Of a stretch of DNA of 5,786 bases, positions 5,261-5,786 are shown piece by piece. Numbering within the stretch: position 1 is the stretch's first letter; every line of letters begins with the position of its first letter. Location of the stretch: assembly GCA_002298155.1 (NCBI GenBank), contig DBME01000311.1, positions 1 to 5,786 of the forward strand. The letters run 5' to 3'. This stretch comes from Holophagaceae bacterium UBA706. GTDB taxonomy: Bacteria > Acidobacteriota > Holophagae > Holophagales > Holophagaceae. Under the pieces are notes generated by a model. It did no database searches. It saw only the letters and a list, made by a program, of their open reading frames with translations, and was not told the DNA's origin. The translations under genes and the position numbers were made by a program.

Positions 5261-5786
5261 GTGCGGTTCAAGGTCAATGAAATATTTAAATCCATCCAGG
5301 GGGAGGGTTCCCGGGCCGGGCGCCCCTGCCTCTTCATCCGCCTCACGGGCTGCCCCCTGCGCTGCACCTACTGCGACACCACCTACGCCTTCTTCGAGGG
5401 GACGTTCCGGGAGCTGGAGGACATCCTCGCGGAGGTGAAGACGAGCCTGGGCCCGCCCATGGTCGGCCCCAACGCCCCCTTCGTGGAACTCACCGGGGGC
5501 GAGCCCCTGGCCCATCCCGGCGCGCCCGCCCTGCTCAAGGCCCTGCTGGACCTGGGCTACGAGGTGGCCCTGGAGACCGCCGGCAGCCACGACATCGGCC
5601 AGGTGGACCCCCGCGTGGTGAAGATCGTCGACCGCAAGACCCCCGGCAGCGGCGAGGTGGACCGCTGGCTGGAATCGAACCTGGAGCACCTGGTGCCCGG
5701 GCTGGACGAGCTCAAGTTCGTGCTCACCGGGCCGGAGGACTACGCCTGGGCCCGGGACTGGTGCCTGGAGAAGGGCGTCCTGGACC
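5261..5786 (+). CDS. queE: 7-carboxy-7-deazaguanine synthase QueE, truncated by the window edge
   Basis: The first 175 codons of a radical SAM enzyme are present, starting at GTG; the 3' end lies outside the window. QueE converts 6-carboxy-5,6,7,8-tetrahydropterin to 7-carboxy-7-deazaguanine, using S-adenosylmethionine, a 4Fe-4S cluster and Mg2+, in the cytoplasmic route to preQ0 and queuosine. The N-terminus VNEIFKSIQGEG is a typical QueE signature. The cluster motif CPLRCTYC (Cys31, Cys35, Cys38) is the CxxxCxxC of radical SAM enzymes, followed by DTTYAF. Further QueE-type blocks are VELTGGEPL, ETAGS, VDRKTPGSGE and DELKFVL. All key residues are intact and no frameshift is seen. The 20-base gap to the upstream reductase and the absence of a terminator suggest one transcript. 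queC, queD and folE are not in view. Confidence 0.95.
   Translation, partial: MRFKVNEIFKSIQGEGSRAGRPCLFIRLTGCPLRCTYCDTTYAFFEGTFRELEDILAEVKTSLGPPMVGPNAPFVELTGGEPLAHPGAPALLKALLDLGYEVALETAGSHDIGQVDPRVVKIVDRKTPGSGEVDRWLESNLEHLVPGLDELKFVLTGPEDYAWARDWCLEKGVLD

Noticed and set aside
5241..5438. 65-codon plus-strand frame starting at TTG 5241
   Set aside because: It is out of frame with queE, Ser/Pro/Arg-rich, and overlaps the queE radical SAM motif, so it is a shadow frame.

Overview
The window is high-GC DNA (by eye roughly two-thirds G+C) with dense, tightly packed genes. GTG and TTG start codons appear and third codon positions are mostly G or C. The queE, SirB1-like and SpoIIE-type phosphatase genes indicate a bacterium. 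The protein style fits a high-GC Gram-negative lineage such as Acidobacteriota (Holophagae-like) or a deltaproteobacterial relative. That placement is a weak impression, because no rRNA or other phylogenetic marker is present.

Layout. At the left edge, 2-49 (+) may be the last codons of a gene entering from outside, converging on the first operon. From 4494 down to 60 a four-gene operon reads leftward on the minus strand. Its genes are: (1) an 849-residue membrane protein with TM, PDZ, a multi-TM bundle, a GAF-like domain and a SpoIIE/RsbU-type PP2C phosphatase; (2) a 173-residue protein with two TM helices flanking a charged coiled-coil loop; (3) a 264-residue SirB1/transglutaminase-like protein with a TPR-like tail; (4) a 189-residue three-TM protein of unknown function. 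The junctions are a 4-base ATGA overlap, a 1-base TGATG overlap and a 3-base gap, so the genes are almost certainly cotranscribed and probably translationally coupled.

Divergently, from 4509 rightward, a second unit begins only 14 bases from the start codon of the phosphatase. It encodes a short-chain dehydrogenase whose catalytic residues (Asp-Tyr-Lys rather than Ser-Tyr-Lys) resemble pteridine reductase PTR1/FolM. Twenty bases later comes queE, the 7-carboxy-7-deazaguanine synthase of queuosine/preQ0 biosynthesis, cut by the right edge.

Functional reading. The left operon looks like a membrane signalling cassette: a sensor with a PDZ and membrane bundle, reminiscent of the ComP histidine-kinase front end, drives a phosphatase output, with three coupled accessory proteins. 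Its substrate would be expected to be a phosphorylated STAS-type anti-anti-sigma protein, but none is encoded here. The right unit is pterin-related: QueE consumes a tetrahydropterin, and the neighbouring reductase may act on a pterin as well. No tRNA, rRNA, CRISPR array, insertion sequence or convincing intrinsic terminator was seen.
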